NCBI GenBank assembly: GCA_041658245.1
Contig: JBBAAM010000008.1
Coordinates: 15,725-79,724, forward strand
Length of the DNA: 64,000 nucleotides
Source: Fen-1258 sp041658245
GTDB lineage: Bacteria; Bacteroidota; Ignavibacteria; Ignavibacteriales; Melioribacteraceae
Direction: 5' to 3'
Shown: piece after piece, positions 63,101 to 64,000 of the stretch
How the letters are laid out: every line of letters begins with the position of its first letter
Numbering within the stretch: the stretch's first letter is position 1
The notes under the pieces: model-generated
What the model was told of the DNA's origin: nothing
The model's input: the letters and a program-made list of their open reading frames with translations, nothing else
The model's database searches: none
Program-made: the position numbers and the translations under genes

Positions 63101-63430
63101 TTAATCTAGTATTTCTTTAATTTTTTTTTCTATGGCAGGAAGTTTATTTATGACAGCATCCCAAATTAAATCATAGTCAACACTAAAATATTGGTGAATA
63201 ACTTTATCTCTCATTCCAGAAATCTTCTTCCAATCAATATCGCTGTTTTCATTCCTAAAATTCTGAGATAGATTTTTAACTGCTTCACCAATTATTTCAA
63301 TGCTTCTTGAAAATGCTCTTGTGTAGATTTCACTTTCCACGAATGAATCATAAGTGAGGTTTGCTAATGCTTTTTGAATGAATTCAATTTCATCTAGTAT
63401 ATGTCGCAAATATACTTTGTCATGCTTCAT
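63101..63430 (-). CDS. hepT: HepT-type HEPN toxin (DUF86)
   Basis: 109 residues from the ATG at 63430 (63445 also possible). All-alpha HEPN protein with the RNase/AMPylation-site motif R-x4-H-x-Y as RDKVIHQY. Family members cleave RNA unless their tyrosine is AMPylated by the partner MntA. It overlaps the end of the nucleotidyltransferase gene. Confidence 0.9.
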   Translation of the reverse strand: MKHDKVYLRHILDEIEFIQKALANLTYDSFVESEIYTRAFSRSIEIIGEAVKNLSQNFRNENSDIDWKKISGMRDKVIHQYFSVDYDLIWDAVINKLPAIEKKIKEILD

Positions 63431-63719
63431 ACCAACGAACCTCATTCTGAACGTATGGCAGGATATATGGACTTATTCCTTTTTCAGTCAGGAGGTCAAC
63501 TTTTCTATCAAATATTTCTTCGAGTTCAAATGCTAAGTCAATAAAATTATCGAGCGACTTCTCTTCGAAATCAACCAACAAATCAATATCGCTTTCATTA
63601 TTCGATTCATTTCTTAAAAACGAACCAAACAATCCAATTCTTTTAACTTTATATCTTTTCAATAATTCTTTGTGTCGTTTGAGTATTTCAAGTATTTCAT
63701 TCGATGAATAGTTTTTCAT
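63420..63719 (-). CDS. mntA: MntA-type nucleotidyltransferase antitoxin
   Basis: 99 residues with the minimal nucleotidyltransferase motif: Gly32-Ser33 in FGSFLRNES, then the Asp-x-Asp pair at 44 and 46 (SDIDLLVDF). It AMPylates the HepT toxin's tyrosine to silence it. Antitoxin-first order in transcription; the toxin gene overlaps by ~11 bp. Confidence 0.92.
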   Translation of the reverse strand: MKNYSSNEILEILKRHKELLKRYKVKRIGLFGSFLRNESNNESDIDLLVDFEEKSLDNFIDLAFELEEIFDRKVDLLTEKGISPYILPYVQNEVRWYEA

Positions 63720-63974
63720 TGGATTCTTATTTTTTTGTTAAAAATATACGAAAGATTAACTATATAAAAAACCTTAGTATATTATGCAAACATACACTCT
63801 TGCGCTTAACACAGCTTGCCCGGCTCTGACGGGCCGCTCAGAAAAACAATGACAGTTTTGTCAACGCAACTTTATTATTACACAAATGCCGCAACGTTTA
63901 AAGCGGTCAGATGTTATGTTTGAAAAGTCTCATAGATTCGTTTGTTTTGCATCTAACATCATAGGAGACTTATC
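63720..63974. other. Spacer at the right end, with repeat motifs and a ribosome binding site
   Basis: 255 bp, no gene. Contains the 18-bp CTTGCCCGGCTCTGACGG (63815-63832), whose reverse complement resembles 1535-1552; TCTGAC...CGCT (from 63825) mirrored by AGCGGTCAGA (63902-63911); and TAGGAGA at 63962-63968 just before an ATG at 63975. It may be a recombination site or a long palindromic repeat, but I cannot prove either. Confidence 0.4.
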
Positions 63975-64000
63975 ATGAACAATCTATCATTTAAGAACAA
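63975..64000 (+). CDS. Start of an unidentified gene (cut by the window end)
   Basis: ATG at 63975 preceded by AGGAGA at 63963-63968, a good ribosome binding site. Only eight residues are visible (MNNLSFKN), so nothing can be said of the product. Confidence 0.35.

Noticed and set aside
1..64000. CRISPR arrays, rRNA, tRNA, complete insertion sequences or prophage
   Set aside because: No regularly spaced repeats, no conserved RNA gene sequence, no transposase, integrase or phage structural gene was seen.

Overview
The window looks like a chromosome segment from a low-G+C, free-living Gram-negative bacterium of the Bacteroidota/Chlorobiota/Ignavibacteriota side of the tree; I favour an Ignavibacteria-like organism, at moderate confidence. 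Reasons are the AT-rich coding style with AGA/AAA/ATA codons, an Omp85-type outer-membrane protein, an M64 'IgA' peptidase, FloA, and short dispersed intergenic repeats (CTTTGTGCCTTAGTGGC-like, CTTTGCG-like, and a TGTCA..GAAC element) of a kind I recall from that group. No rRNA or tRNA genes, CRISPR arrays, phage or insertion sequences were recognised.

Layout. 1-3.2 kb is accessory: a cut gene, a small unknown, a BRCT-HNH nuclease fusion, a DinJ-YafQ toxin-antitoxin (TA) pair between 49-bp direct repeats, and a YgjP-like metallopeptidase. 3.7-4.1 kb holds a single small membrane-anchored protein. 4.2-10.0 kb is a tight plus-strand run (purC, DUF971, pgsA, pgpA, cinA, thpR, recA, recX) with its own promoter and terminator. 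10.2-15.5 kb carries a glutaryl-CoA-type dehydrogenase, guaB, a glycosyltransferase and purD. 15.5-21.0 kb is a minus-strand operon of secreted isoaspartyl methyltransferase, membrane spermidine-synthase-like protein, a secreted unknown, an NtrC-type regulator and a HIT protein. 21.2-26.6 kb (minus) holds an acyl-CoA carboxylase beta subunit, an acyl-CoA dehydrogenase and meaB (branched-chain amino acid/propionate metabolism), then nadD and prsW. 26.7-34.1 kb (plus) is the classic DUF177-rpmF-plsX-fabH-fabD-fabG-acpP-fabF-rnc cluster, with a cysteine-rich DUF3109 gene inside.

34.1-39.8 kb is a second accessory block that reads as a small defence island: a HigB-HigA pair between ~170-bp direct repeats, a single-chain Type IIG-like restriction-modification enzyme, and a two-gene unit of a small helix-turn-helix protein with a TIR-like effector. 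40.0-45.4 kb has gcvP, a CoA-binding protein, an Omp85-like protein and rsmE. 45.4-48.5 kb (minus) is a nucleoside uptake and salvage operon (cdd, tdk, nupC-like, punA). 48.7-52.2 kb (minus) holds a UvrD-type helicase, a small membrane protein and floA. 52.3-60.2 kb (plus) has clpC, phhB, pyrE, an M64 peptidase, a SpoIIE-type phosphatase and an isolated PduS-PduT-like pair (a bacterial-microcompartment redox protein and shell protein). 60.2-64 kb is accessory again: another HigB-HigA pair, an exonuclease/phosphatase-fold protein, a YdeI-like protein, a small membrane protein, and a HepT-MntA pair.

The most striking structural signal is that three of the four TA pairs lie between direct repeats whose sequence is specific to each locus. 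In the clearest case the repeat is the last 36 codons of the PduT-like gene: the second copy, beyond the TA pair, differs only at synonymous positions, as expected if a mobile TA unit integrated at the gene's 3' end and brought a replacement tail. The HTH-TIR pair is the best candidate for a poorly described defence system.
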